A stretch of 64,000 nucleotides of DNA, taken from the NCBI GenBank assembly GCA_964019135.1, contig OZ025257.1, positions 16,519,971 through 16,583,970 of the forward strand, read 5' to 3'. Origin of the DNA: Arenicola marina (Eukaryota; Annelida; Polychaeta; Arenicolidae). The translations under genes were made by a program, and so were the position numbers. Positions 35,337 to 46,200 of the stretch are shown here, piece after piece (positions within the stretch are counted from its first letter, which is position 1; each line of letters opens with the position of its first letter). The notes under the pieces were generated by a model. The model saw nothing but the letters and a program-made list of their open reading frames with translations. It did not search any database and had not been told where the DNA came from.

Positions 35337-36436
35337 TGCGCTCACCTTTGTTTTGACGAAGTGGATCGTGAATCAACTGTACATTAGTCATGGTTTTCTA
35401 TGTCATCTAATTTACGCTTGACTTTCCTGTAATAATATTTTTGACAGAAAGAAGAAGCTGTTCAGTTGATTATTAAATCAATTTGTGGCCAGAGAGACAG
35501 AATATATATATGCAACATAATGCATAAAATTGCCGCAGCGTCACACAGTTGACTGCAGCATCTGCCTCAATTACTCCGATCGATAGAAGGGGCGCCATCT
35601 GTCGGTATTATCCTCGCCATGCTATCTGATGTTGGCAATCCCCTCTTCTCCAAGGCTCATATTTTAAGTACCGGAATGCAATATGGCAAAGGTCTAAAGC
35701 CAAAATTTCTGTAATGTAAATTGTTTGTGCGTAGGTTTTGTAGGGACGTGAATTTTAAGTTAATGTCCTCGGAAAATGACATTAGCGGATAACAATGGGT
35801 GATCGTCCTTCCTTGTTATCCGGTAATTATCAGCTCTGTGTCGCAGTTTCACGGCAAATCCGCTGTGTCCCCTCCCCCCCGGTCGCAAATAATTAGATTG
35901 CCACCCTCCCTCCCCCCCCCCCCCTCCTCCCCCGCAAGTTTTAAAATATCCGCTCATAAGAAATGTCCGCTCTATAGGGGTATATAGCGGAAATGTCCGT
36001 TCTCTCAGATATCATTAAGGGGCGCCCGCGGAACCCCCCGCCCCCCACCACCAGTTGGGTATAACAGTGCCCCCCGGGGCTGTTTTGCACGGGATGCAAT
36101 GGGCATGCCGAAGGAATGCCATCGCACCCGACCAGAGTGGAAGAGGTGCCGTCAGAGTATATATAGAGATCGTACAGTACTTTACATAATACGATCTCTG
36201 GAGTCGGGATGTAATGCTACCAGAAAACTGCACCCATTTATCCAAACATCGGCCTTCGTGAACGGGTTTTCCATACAAATACGGCCCTTACAAAAGCTCA
36301 TATATGTACCCTGAACCCACTGGCCACTGTCAAACCAGTTAATAGTGGTACATGTAATGAAGTCAACGAATATCGTTCTAAACCCATTCTATGCACACGA
36401 GGGACAAACCAGGCCCAGGAACCTCCGCGGATAAGG
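35337..36436. other. Gene-free stretch
   Basis: Unassigned sequence with C- and G-runs (35870-35935, 36040-36080) and a TATATATAG near 36157. No exon or promoter can be supported. Confidence 0.4.
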
Positions 36437-36656
36437 TTGTTTTGTTTGTTTATTCAGGACGCTTTAACCACTTTTGGTCATACCGCGTCAATGGAAGAAG
36501 GAAGGGAGAGTGGAGCCATGTCCCCAGGGTAACCCAATACTCTTTACGAAGAAATACACGGGATCTTTATCCTGCGACCACACAGACATGGCCACAGCGG
36601 GGCTCGAACCATCGACCCACGAGCCGTTAGGCTCTCAGGTGGCTAGTTCAACAAAT
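36437..36656 (-). mobile_element. SINE family 1, tail-side half of a split copy
   Basis: Tail and B-box part of the SINE, broken off after GGCTCTCAGGTGGCTAG. The left flank CCTCCGCGGATAAGG (36422-36436) reappears as CCTCCCGCGGATAAGG at 39494-39509, directly after the missing tRNA head at 39431-39493. The two halves therefore belong to one insertion now separated by 2.8 kb. Confidence 0.7.
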
Positions 36657-36849
36657 TAAACGCGGTCCGCTCCCAACGTGTCGCGCACCAACAAATTAAA
36701 CGCGGTCCGCTCCCAACGTGTCGCGCACCAACAAATTAAACGCGGTCCGCTCCCAACGTGTCGCGCACCAACAAATTAAACGAGGTCCGCTCCCAACGTG
36801 TCGCGCACCAACAAATTAAACGCGGTCCGCTCCCAACGTGTCGCGCACC
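36649..36849. repeat. 40 bp tandem array, five near-identical copies
   Basis: AACAAATTAAACGCGGTCCG plus CTCCCAACGTGTCGCGCACC, five copies head to tail with a single base difference. It starts right at the break in the SINE, so it forms the left edge of the inserted 2.8 kb. Its homogeneity implies a recent origin. There are no spacers, so it is not CRISPR. Confidence 0.9.
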
Positions 36850-39430
36850 AACGTTTAATATCCTCGCTATTCTTTTCCATTAGCAGAGTTCCGACCTGAC
36901 TCAGGTCGGGAGATAAGCGGGTCGCTTACCTTTATTTAAGCATGGAAATGAATGCATTAAATATATATTCCGGTAGAATGGTATCTTAGCTTTCGTTTCA
37001 GCTTAAATTAAAAGCAAAATGCGACATGAGTAAGGTTCTGCGATATTATTTTCATGCAGCCCCATCAAATTTGCGCGGCCGCAGCCCACTCGGTTGTTAC
37101 AACGGCGCTATATGAATGTCAAGGCCGCGTCGATAAAGTTCTAAAATACGGAATGACATGTGTACCGTCTGACACTCATGCTTTGGCCTCAACCTTCCTG
37201 TTATTTGTTATTGTATATGCCCCAAAGTCAAGTTACATTTATTTAGTAAGATATGAGGCACTAAATACTCTCACGCAAGCCATGACATTGTGATTCAGAC
37301 GCTCGCGATCATTCTCGATACAAAAACTATTTCATGTGACGTCATACCGGTATGCAAATTACATTGCAGGCTGTTCCATTTGTTGCACTCCCGCCTCATG
37401 CACTCGCATAGGCCAACATGTAGGGAACGTGCTTCTATGGGGAGACACGGCATCAGAATAAGTAGCGCTGATACAGCCGTGGTTCCTTCGTGGTCGCTTT
37501 CGTTGAGGTTGGGGGTATCAAAATATCAGAGTGGATTTCAGGTCACAGTCGTGGCATCCGTGGGTTGGTACGATATATATGGGCCGGACTGACTGACCAA
37601 TGACGAATTCCCACGCTACCCCCAAACTCACTGGATCTCTGAGACAACCATGTAAAATCTGCCTACAAGTATATATCGTTTGCCACACAGAGGGATTTGA
37701 CAGCTTTTCCGGGGAGTGAGGGGCCGGGGGGGGGGGAGGGGGTTGCGCGGGTTTTGGCATTAAAACGCCCCGACCGACGGGATTTTGGCGTTGAAGTAGG
37801 GGAGGCTTTACCGCGGTACCCCCCCCCCCACGTCCACGCACCCAGCAATAACCCCCCCCCCGCTCCAGCCCTAGTTGTTTGTCAGCTCTTCCGTTCTACC
37901 AGTAAGCGTGGCTCCTTGACTACCCCCTAGCTGCCGCTTCACTACATGGAAGGGCCGTCCTTTAAAATCGTCTATTAAACCATGTTTATAGATTTGTTAT
38001 GTTTCTATGTTTGTGTACCACGGAGCAAGTGCCTATTATTATTTTTAGAAAATTATTATTACGGAAATATTGAGAAATAAAGTTCCTTGCAGTGTTTGTC
38101 TTTACATATGTTTCTGTGTGTGCTCTATGTTTTTATACCTCGATTTGGCCATGTGATTGATTCTCACTCCAATTTCAGTTCAAAGTAACAATGATTATAG
38201 TGTAAAGCCACAACAAACTACAGCCGCCATGCGTACAACTTTCATCAACGTAATGGGGTTTGGAAATGGTTCCGCGGTGAAGCCCCCGTATTACACCTCC
38301 GTATTATGCTTGGAAGGGATGCTTGGAAGGGACCCCCGGGGGTTTTGCCTACTCTATGATTCGAGGCAGTACGCCCAAAACTCAGTGTAAGGTTACCAAT
38401 TTATGCAATGGGTGTGTCGTCGTTTTATTAACATGTCCTCTATGTTCTGAGGCTGAACTTTGTATAGTGTATATTACCATGCATACTTCAATCTTAAATG
38501 TACCCCCCCCCCCTTATTCACCATGAAATAGCCATCATCTTGAAAAACCATATTTCAAATACATATTGCAGTCACTGGCTAAGGGGCGCACCATTTCACA
38601 TCAGGGGGGGCCTAGAAAATATTGGGGAAAAAATTTGGGGGAAAAAAAATATATAAAGAAATTTCGAATGAGTGTCTAAAGAAATAAATATTTTGATGAC
38701 CAAGATAAAAAAAATAAATAAAATGTCAATATATTGATGAAAAAAAAAAAATTGCATGGTAATTTTTTTTTCTAGGCCCCCCCCCACCCCCACCCCCGAT
38801 ATGAAATGGTGCGCCCCTAAGTGCGCCGCCACCGCATGCGGGCGGCCGGGCCGGTGGCCACTGCATACCCCTATCTACCTCAGTAATTACAGTCAAACAA
38901 CATTTGTCTAATGAATGTGCAACAATATGAACATGAAAAAGTACTGGTTATATGTACTTATCCGTACGTTTATGCTATCCAAATGTGTCCGTCCTACCAA
39001 TTTCTTCAACTCACCTTTACAGAACAGTCAGCGGCAAGTCGATTCCACGCAGTTTCATTTGCTCACTCCGCTTGGGCTCGTAGCTTGCGTAGCGCCACCG
39101 TGCGAGGAGCTTGTTTCGTTTGTGCGCGTGGGTGGTTCGTATTTTAGTGCGCGTCGCACTGGCGCGTGTTTCACCCATTGCCACACCACAGCGGATGTCT
39201 CAAAATTTTACGAAAACAAATGAAAATGGGCGCACACACATTTATTCAGTAAGGTATTGTAGTTTTTAGAACTAAATCGTGTTGAGATAACCTTCTTCTT
39301 CACTCTTAGTCTTACAGTGGCATTATTCAATGAACAATCAAACTTCTGGAACCCGGTGAAGTCAGCGGGGGGTCGCACGAAAGCCGTTGCTAATGGCGTG
39401 AATAGGGTCGGCAGCTAGACTAGTGTGGCT
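36850..39430. other. Segment inserted into a SINE; no gene recognised
   Basis: Together with the 40 bp array this is the material between the two SINE halves. It contains a Harbinger-like MITE (38583-38817), C/G runs (37725-37865) and unassigned sequence. The sequences at the break, CTCTCAGGTGGCTAG and CTATCAGGTGGCCAG, look like a roughly 15 bp target duplication. No reverse transcriptase, transposase or inverted termini were recognised. Confidence 0.5.
38583..38817. mobile_element. PIF/Harbinger-like MITE with TAA target duplication
   Basis: Inverted termini GGGGCGCACCATTTCACATC and, read on the other strand, GGGGCGCACCATTTCATATC bound 235 bp. The flanks are TAA on both sides (38580-38582, 38818-38820). 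TIRs starting GG with a 3 bp TWA target fit PIF/Harbinger. The core is A/T-rich, with CCTAGAAAA and TTTTTTCTAGG also inverted. Confidence 0.8.
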
Positions 39431-39493
39431 GGACTATCAGGTGGCCAGACCATTCAATGCGAGCGCTCTAGTCCACTGAGCTATCACGTCGGC
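39431..39493 (-). mobile_element. SINE family 1, tRNA-head half of a split copy
   Basis: On the minus strand: GACGTGATAGCTCAGTGGAC...AGAGCGCTCGCATTGAATGG, the head of SINE family 1. It continues the fragment at 36437-36656 with about 15 bp of overlap. Confidence 0.7.
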
Positions 39494-39646
39494 CTCCCGC
39501 GGATAAGGAATGACTTGGATGAAATATGCGCAAGTTTAAGATCGCCCAGCGCGAGTTTGGAAACCCCGAGACTTATTGATCTGCAGTAGAGTGTTCTAGC
39601 ATTCGGTCACAGATGCTCACAATGTTCATGTATACTTTGGCACGTA

Positions 39647-40105
39647 TGTAGGCGTGACCTGAAATGGTCCATGTGTAATGGCACTTTTGTGAGAAGGTCA
39701 CAGGCTGCAGAAGACTGGTTTTGCGCCTGCGCAACAGTCCACCTCTTTTGGCGCTAAAACAGGACAGAGAGACAAATGTTGCCGACCAGGCAAGACGTGT
39801 TGTATTTTGTCAGACAGACAAGACTTTGACTTTGATTTAGATTAATAATCGTGTCACTGCAGGTAAGTTTTAATTGTCTTATTATGTAATACAGAGTATA
39901 AATATAATAAGTATGCTACATATGCGATGAATTGTTAACGTTCAATGTATTATCGTGTCAAGTTGTAAATTAATAGCTTTTTATTGCAACTGTCTTACGT
40001 GTCATGTTGTGTTTGTTACAGGTGTTTTAAATTGTATGCACAACCCGAATAAATGATATTATGAAAAGGAGAAGCTCTTATTCGTCCTTACGAACTCCTG
40101 CTACA
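39647..40105 (+). repeat. Left LTR of the gypsy element
   Basis: 459 bp, starts TGTAGGCGTGACC and ends CCTGCTACA. It contains an AATAAA (about 40050) and intron-like borders, CAG|GTAAGT and TTACAG, about 160 bp apart. Identical by eye to 47491-47949. Confidence 0.95.
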
Positions 40106-41793
40106 TAATTGGCGACCACGACGAGACATGGGGTTGTGAGGGAGATCGTCTCTCCGAACACAGTACACCTGCAGTGTACAGAGTTTACACCTGCAGTGAA
40201 CAGTCAACAGACCGGTGAGCTGCTACCGAAGACGTCGTCAAGACAACGCTTGTTCGCGACACAGTGGCTTGACCAGCCTCGAGTGCAGTCCGGCGAGTGA
40301 GCTGACGTCGAGTTACTTCGGTCAACGAGTACATGCCGTGTGCCAGTGTGCACCGAATCTGCATCGGTGGTGAAGCAGTGACCTCGTGTGGAGCTGTGTA
40401 CGTTGACATATAACCATCAACAGAGGGCACTGCATTGCTGGACATTTGTTCTTCCCGTCACACAGAGTGGAAGGAACTGATCGCTGGCTCCCTTGCATGA
40501 GATAGGATCAGCTGATTGTGACTTGAGCGTGCTTGACAATACTGCGCTAATACCTATTGACAATTAGAATATCCCAGTATATGTTATATTTGGTGGTTGA
40601 CATGTCAATTGGATCAAATGTAAGTACAATACTTATATGCTTACATTTAAGACTCAATACTTAAATAGATCTATATTTTAAGCACTTTGATTGTTTAGAT
40701 AAGTAACTTTTTTGAAAAAACCCTAAGCCTATAACACCTGAAAGTAAGTTGATAGCCCTTTCAGTGGGGTAGATTATTTATACAATTTCTACGTATGCAC
40801 ATATGATTTAAGATCAGTTTCACCATATGCATTATTTAGACTAACAAAGGGGTATTGCCTGATTTTATAATATTTTGTATAGATCTATGTTATAGAAATT
40901 ATCATTTAATAAGCCTAATAATAGTTGTATAAGTTTTGGGCTCTTGATTTGTAATTTTTGTGGCATGCACCTGTATTGGCCCTTAGGTTTATTTTAGTTT
41001 TGTATATCTTCGTTTAGATCTGCATCAGCTTAGTCAGTAATTAATTATTTTTTTGAATTGGTATTTCAAGTCTAAGTTAATTAAGGCTTTACCATAAGCA
41101 TATTAACAAAGTACATAAAACATAAAACATAAAATAGTTTATGTTTTACTAATTATTTTATATAATTAAATTAGTTCAGGAGTTGATTGTAAAACATTTA
41201 AACTTATAGAGTTTACATTATAATAAGTTAAGCCTGTACATTTTATTGCCGACAAACACTTTGATAGCACTTAATTCAATTAATAATAGTTATAAATATT
41301 TCATATTTGGTGTGTTTGAAATATTTGAGAGAGGATAATAATACTTGCTGTTTATTTATAATATGAACTTGACTGCAGTGACATATTAGACAGTTTTTGA
41401 CTTTGACATTTAACCTCTTTTGACTGAAATAACTTTCTTAATATTTGACTTCGCATCTCTTCAATGACCTTGACTTTGATATCACCTTTGTGGTGATTGT
41501 TGATTATGCCGTGATATTGTTACAACAATATCTGTTGAGCTTTATCTAGTATTGATTCTCTACTTTGATAAATTATTGATAGGACTTGGAAAGTTAATAA
41601 CCTTCATTTAAATCTTGGTTTGATAATTGATTTTTTTCGTTTATTGTTTTACAAATGAAAGTTTTTTTTGTTTTTTTTAGTTAGACTAGGGAAACGTATT
41701 GAGCTTTGTATATTGCCATAACTGCTATTGTGCTACATTTGATTATTTTTGTAGTTGCAACCCTTGTCTTTGAAACACTAGCATTGTGTTGAT
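40106..41793 (+). other. 5' leader of the gypsy element
   Basis: It begins TAATTGGCGACCACGACGAG, which probably includes the primer binding site, then runs about 1.7 kb before gag. The second half is strongly AT-rich. No gene is expected here. Confidence 0.6.
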
Positions 41794-43131
41794 ATGGGGT
41801 CATTCGCCAATCGTTGTTTGTCTCTTAAAGACATTGATCATTCGAATGAGGCAGAATTAAGAGAACTCCTGACAGAAAAAGGAGTTATACCTGAATGGAT
41901 TGGCTTTCAAGGTCACTTTGCTTATTTGTTGTTCCCTTCTGAGGTCTTAGCAAAGGAAGCTGCATCAGCCTTGCATGGTACTATGATCAGAAATAAGACG
42001 TTGGAGATATGTTTCTTGAGTATAGGAGATGAAATGAAAGTCTGTGGGATTTGGAAGCAAGACAGAGTGACTAGATCTAAGATGGGAGGAGAAGGCCAAC
42101 CTTTACAACAAATGTTCAATATGTGGGAAACCCTCTCTACTGAAGAGAAAAAAGAGATCGCTTCGATGGTTAGTTCTTCTGTTGGTGCTGTTCAGCCTTC
42201 TGTGGCTCCATCGCCATTCCCGGTTGGTGCTGTTCAGTCCCCAGTGGCTGCATCGTCATCTCCGGTTGGTGTTCAACCTCCTGTGGCTCCTTGGCCAGTT
42301 AACCCACCACCTGTTGCAGTTTATGGGGGTCAACCCCATGGTGGACTCAGACTGTCTTCTAACTTTTCCGGAGATTATGGAAAGGGTGATGTGTCTTATG
42401 ACATCTGGCGCCAGGAAGTGAGTTCTCTTCAGGCTAGTGGCTGTCGGGAAATAGAGCTTTTGCTAGCTATTCGGAAGTCCCTTAAAGGTATGGCTGCAGA
42501 GGTTCTCCTACATTTAGGGATGGATGCCAGAGTTGACGCAATTCTGTCCAAGTTTGACAACATTTTTGGGAATGTCAGACCATTGGAAAGTTTGTTGGAA
42601 GAGTTTTGGAGTTCAAAACAGAAGACAGGTGAAGGAGTGACATCATGGGCTTGTAGATTGGAACACCTGGTGTCACAGGTTCAGTCTAAAGATTTGACAG
42701 TCTTCCCTCGAGGAAATACATCGATGGTGCGTACCAAATTCTGGTCTGGGTTAAGAGAAGAAAAAATGAAAGTAACCCTGCGCCATTTGATGGATGGGGA
42801 TGCCACGTATGAACAGATCCTTGTTGCTGCTCGGCTGTCTGAGTTAGAAACTGGATCTCGTGCATCGGTTCATCAGGTCTCAGAAGTTTCTTCCCAACAC
42901 GTTAAGAAGTTGGATGAGGTGTTGAATTTGTTATCCAAGATGGATACCAGGCTAGCAGCTGTTGAAGAATCTCAGAAGAAACCACCATCAAATCAGGCTC
43001 GTTCCCACCATAATAAGGGTCAACCCCGTAAGTCTTGGCCAAAGACTGGGGGTAAGTCTCCATTTCAGGGAGAATGCTATGGCTGCCATGAGATAGGACA
43101 CCGTAGAGCAGACTGTCCTTTAAACTCTTAA
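41794..43131 (+). CDS. gag: Gag protein of the gypsy element (PNMA-like architecture)
   Basis: 445 residues. Residues 1-90 look like an RRM-type fold (DIDHSNEAELRELL, GFQGHFAYLLFP). A Pro/Val-rich linker follows, then a capsid domain (about 185-340, with FSGDYGKGDVSYDIWRQEV) and a CCHC zinc knuckle CYGCHEIGHRRADC at the C-terminus. An N-terminal RRM-like part ahead of the capsid is the layout known from vertebrate PNMA genes, which derive from Ty3/gypsy gag. The protein would form virus-like particles in the cytoplasm. Confidence 0.9.
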   Translation: MGSFANRCLSLKDIDHSNEAELRELLTEKGVIPEWIGFQGHFAYLLFPSEVLAKEAASALHGTMIRNKTLEICFLSIGDEMKVCGIWKQDRVTRSKMGGEGQPLQQMFNMWETLSTEEKKEIASMVSSSVGAVQPSVAPSPFPVGAVQSPVAASSSPVGVQPPVAPWPVNPPPVAVYGGQPHGGLRLSSNFSGDYGKGDVSYDIWRQEVSSLQASGCREIELLLAIRKSLKGMAAEVLLHLGMDARVDAILSKFDNIFGNVRPLESLLEEFWSSKQKTGEGVTSWACRLEHLVSQVQSKDLTVFPRGNTSMVRTKFWSGLREEKMKVTLRHLMDGDATYEQILVAARLSELETGSRASVHQVSEVSSQHVKKLDEVLNLLSKMDTRLAAVEESQKKPPSNQARSHHNKGQPRKSWPKTGGKSPFQGECYGCHEIGHRRADCPLNS

Positions 43132-43265
43132 GGACTCTTGGTAAGGGGCAGCCAAGAGGCCACTTCAAATCCCGAAGCCCCACCTCTCAGTTAGTTGGTA
43201 AAGCAAACGAAGTTGGTGTCACTGTACAGGGTATTGAACATCAAGCCCTACTAGATACAGGTTCC

Positions 43266-46200
43266 ATGGTGAGTACCATCAGTGAGAGTCTGTGTGCCCG
43301 GTTAGGTCTGGTGATACACCCATTGGAAGAACTGTTAGCAGTTCAGGGTGTGAATGGACAGTTGTTGGCGTATGCTGGCTATGTCGAAGCCGAACTGGCT
43401 TTTGATGAACTCGGCACACAGTTAGTAGCTTTGATGTTAGTCGTCCCAGACACTCAATATCACATGGAGGTGCCATTGTTAATCGGTACAAATGTGTTAC
43501 AGACGTTGTTCAAAACGTCGCAGAAGGGAAAAGACTTAGCCACTTCATGGCAACTGGCCTTTCAGGCTATGTCTGTGCTGAATCATCTGTCTGGTCAGTC
43601 TAGTCTTGGAGAGGTGAGAACAACCAAACCGATCATTATACCGCCTCAAGAGAGGGTGGTGGTACACGGGTTAACTCGCCTCAGAACATGCATGAGACTG
43701 ACAGTTATGACAGAAGAACTTTCAGCACAATCGCTGCCTGGGGGGTTACAGTTAACACCATCGGTGATGAAAGTTGACCCAGCCAGGTCTTCTCATCGAG
43801 TCTCGGTGGAAGTGTCTAACTTTTCTACCAAACCAGTTACTATACCAGGTCGAACGCCGCTTTGTAATCTTCAGAGAGTTTCGATTACGCCAGGAGGTCT
43901 GACTACGATCAAGAGTTCAGAGAGCCCTGGGCAAACAAGTAACCCCAAACCTGACCTTGACTTCTTGACCAAATTGGATCGTAGCTATGCTGAACATCTC
44001 ACTGAGAAACAGACTGATGTGGTAGATAGTCTCTTGACGTCATGGAAAAGGATTTTTTCCTGTCATGACCTAGACTTAGGACGGACTAACTTAGTTCGTC
44101 ATCCCATCAAGATTACTAGTGATGTTCCATTCAAAGAACGGTCCCGACGCATTCCGCCGTCTATGATAGACGAGGTGAAAGAACACCTAACGGAGATGCA
44201 TGAGTTAGGAGTTATTCAACCATCCATGAGTCCATATGCTTCAAATGTTGTTCTCGTAAGGAAACGGGATGGTAGTCTCCGATTCTGTATTGACCTGAGA
44301 CGGTTAAATTCAATTACAGTTCGGGATGCCTACCCTATACCCCGTATTGATGAGACCCTTGATCTGTTGCATGGCAGCAAATGGTTCTCGGTAGTGGATT
44401 TGAAATCCGGCTACTGGCAAGTGGATGTTGAGGAACAAGACAGGCCAAAGACAGCGTTTACGGTAGCTGGGTTGGGCTTCTGGGAATGTTGCCGAATGCC
44501 ATTTGGCTTGACAAACGCTCCCGCCACTTTTCAGCGGTTGATGGAGTCATGTATGGGTGATTTATATCTGACATATTGTCTACTCTATCTAGATGATATA
44601 ATCATCTTCTCGACTACATTTGAGGACCATCTCCATCGCTTAGAGTCGGTATTCCAGAAAATAGAAGACGCAGGACTAAAACTAAAAACCTCAAAGTGCA
44701 AGTTCTTGCAAAGGTCTGTGAAGTGCTTGGGGCATGTCATTTCCCCTGAAGGTGTTCACACTGATCCAGAGAAGGTGGCTGTAGTTAGAAAGTGGCCCGT
44801 GCCTAGCACAGTTCGTGAGGTACAGAGTTTCTTGGGTTTCGTGGGATACTACAGGCGTTTCATTGATGGGTTTTCTAAAATAGCAAAGCCCTTGCACCAA
44901 CTCACAGTGGGTGGAAACACAAGAAAGGGTAGAAAGAAACCTCCCCAACCTCCCTTTGACTGGAACTCTGAACATCAGTCAGCCTTTGAGGAATTGATCG
45001 AACGTGTATCTAACGCACCGGTTCTGGCGTTTGCCAATTATAAACAACCGTTCGAGGTACACACAGATGCAAGTGGCGACGGACTGGGGGCCATCCTATA
45101 TCAGGAGGTCGACGGCTTAAAGAGGGTCATAGCCTATGCCAGTCGCAGTCTGAGTAAGGCTGAAAAGAATTACCCTGCCCACAAGCTGGAATTTCTGGCC
45201 CTTAAATGGGCAGTGTCTGAGAAATTTCATGATTATCTCTATGGAGGAAAATTCGTGGCTTATACAGACAATAATCCACTGACCTATGTCTTTTCCTCCG
45301 CCAAGCTCGATGCAACTGGGCACAGATGGGTAGCACAACTGGCCAACTACAATTTTGAAGTAGTGTACAGAAGTGGCAAGTTAAATACCGATGCTGATGC
45401 TCTGTCACGTCTCAAAATACCCGATGAGTTACCAAAGTCTGTCAGTTGTCAGGTCGTTCAAGCCATCTTGGAGAACCCTGGACAACAAGTAACTTGGGCA
45501 GACGCCCTATGCTGTCCACTTACAACCGTTCCGTTAACAACGGTAGCCACCGATTTGACCCAACTCTCCGCCTCCGAGCTTTTGGCAGCCCAGAGGGCAG
45601 ATGCTGATGTCGAATGCCTTAGGCAAGTCCAGCAAGGGGTACTAAGTCCAGATTCGGTTAATAGGCCTAAGGTCAAGTTGTTGCTCAAAGATCGGAAGAG
45701 GTTGGTGTTCAAAGATGGTGTGTTGTATAGAAGTTGTCAAGTGTTTGGTGAAAACCGTCTGCAGTTGGTTCTACCCGACAGCATGCGTAAATCCGCGCTC
45801 AGTGGTTGTCATGATGAAGTAGGTCATCTTGGTCGTGACCGAACTTTGGCTCTTGTCCAAGATAGATTTTATTGGAGTGGCATGTCTGCCGACGTAGCAG
45901 ATTACGTCGCCAAGTGTCATCGATGCATCAAACGAAAGGTGTTGCCTGGACGAAAGTCCCCTTTGGTCAATGTCGTGACCACGCAACCACTTGAGCTAGT
46001 GTGTGTTGATTTCCTTAGATTGGAAGCTTCGAAAGGAGGCATAGAAAATGTGTTGGTCGTAACTGACCATTTTACCAAATACGCCCAAGCTTTTCCCTGT
46101 CGAAATCAAACCGCTCAGACGACAGCGAAAGTATTGTTTGAGTCTTTCTTCGTCCATTATGGCATGCCTCTCAGATTGCATTCTGATCAGGGTAGGAATT

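Noticed and set aside
36649-36849. Regular 40 bp repeats resembling a CRISPR array
   Set aside because: Units are directly adjacent with no spacers, and the genome is eukaryotic.
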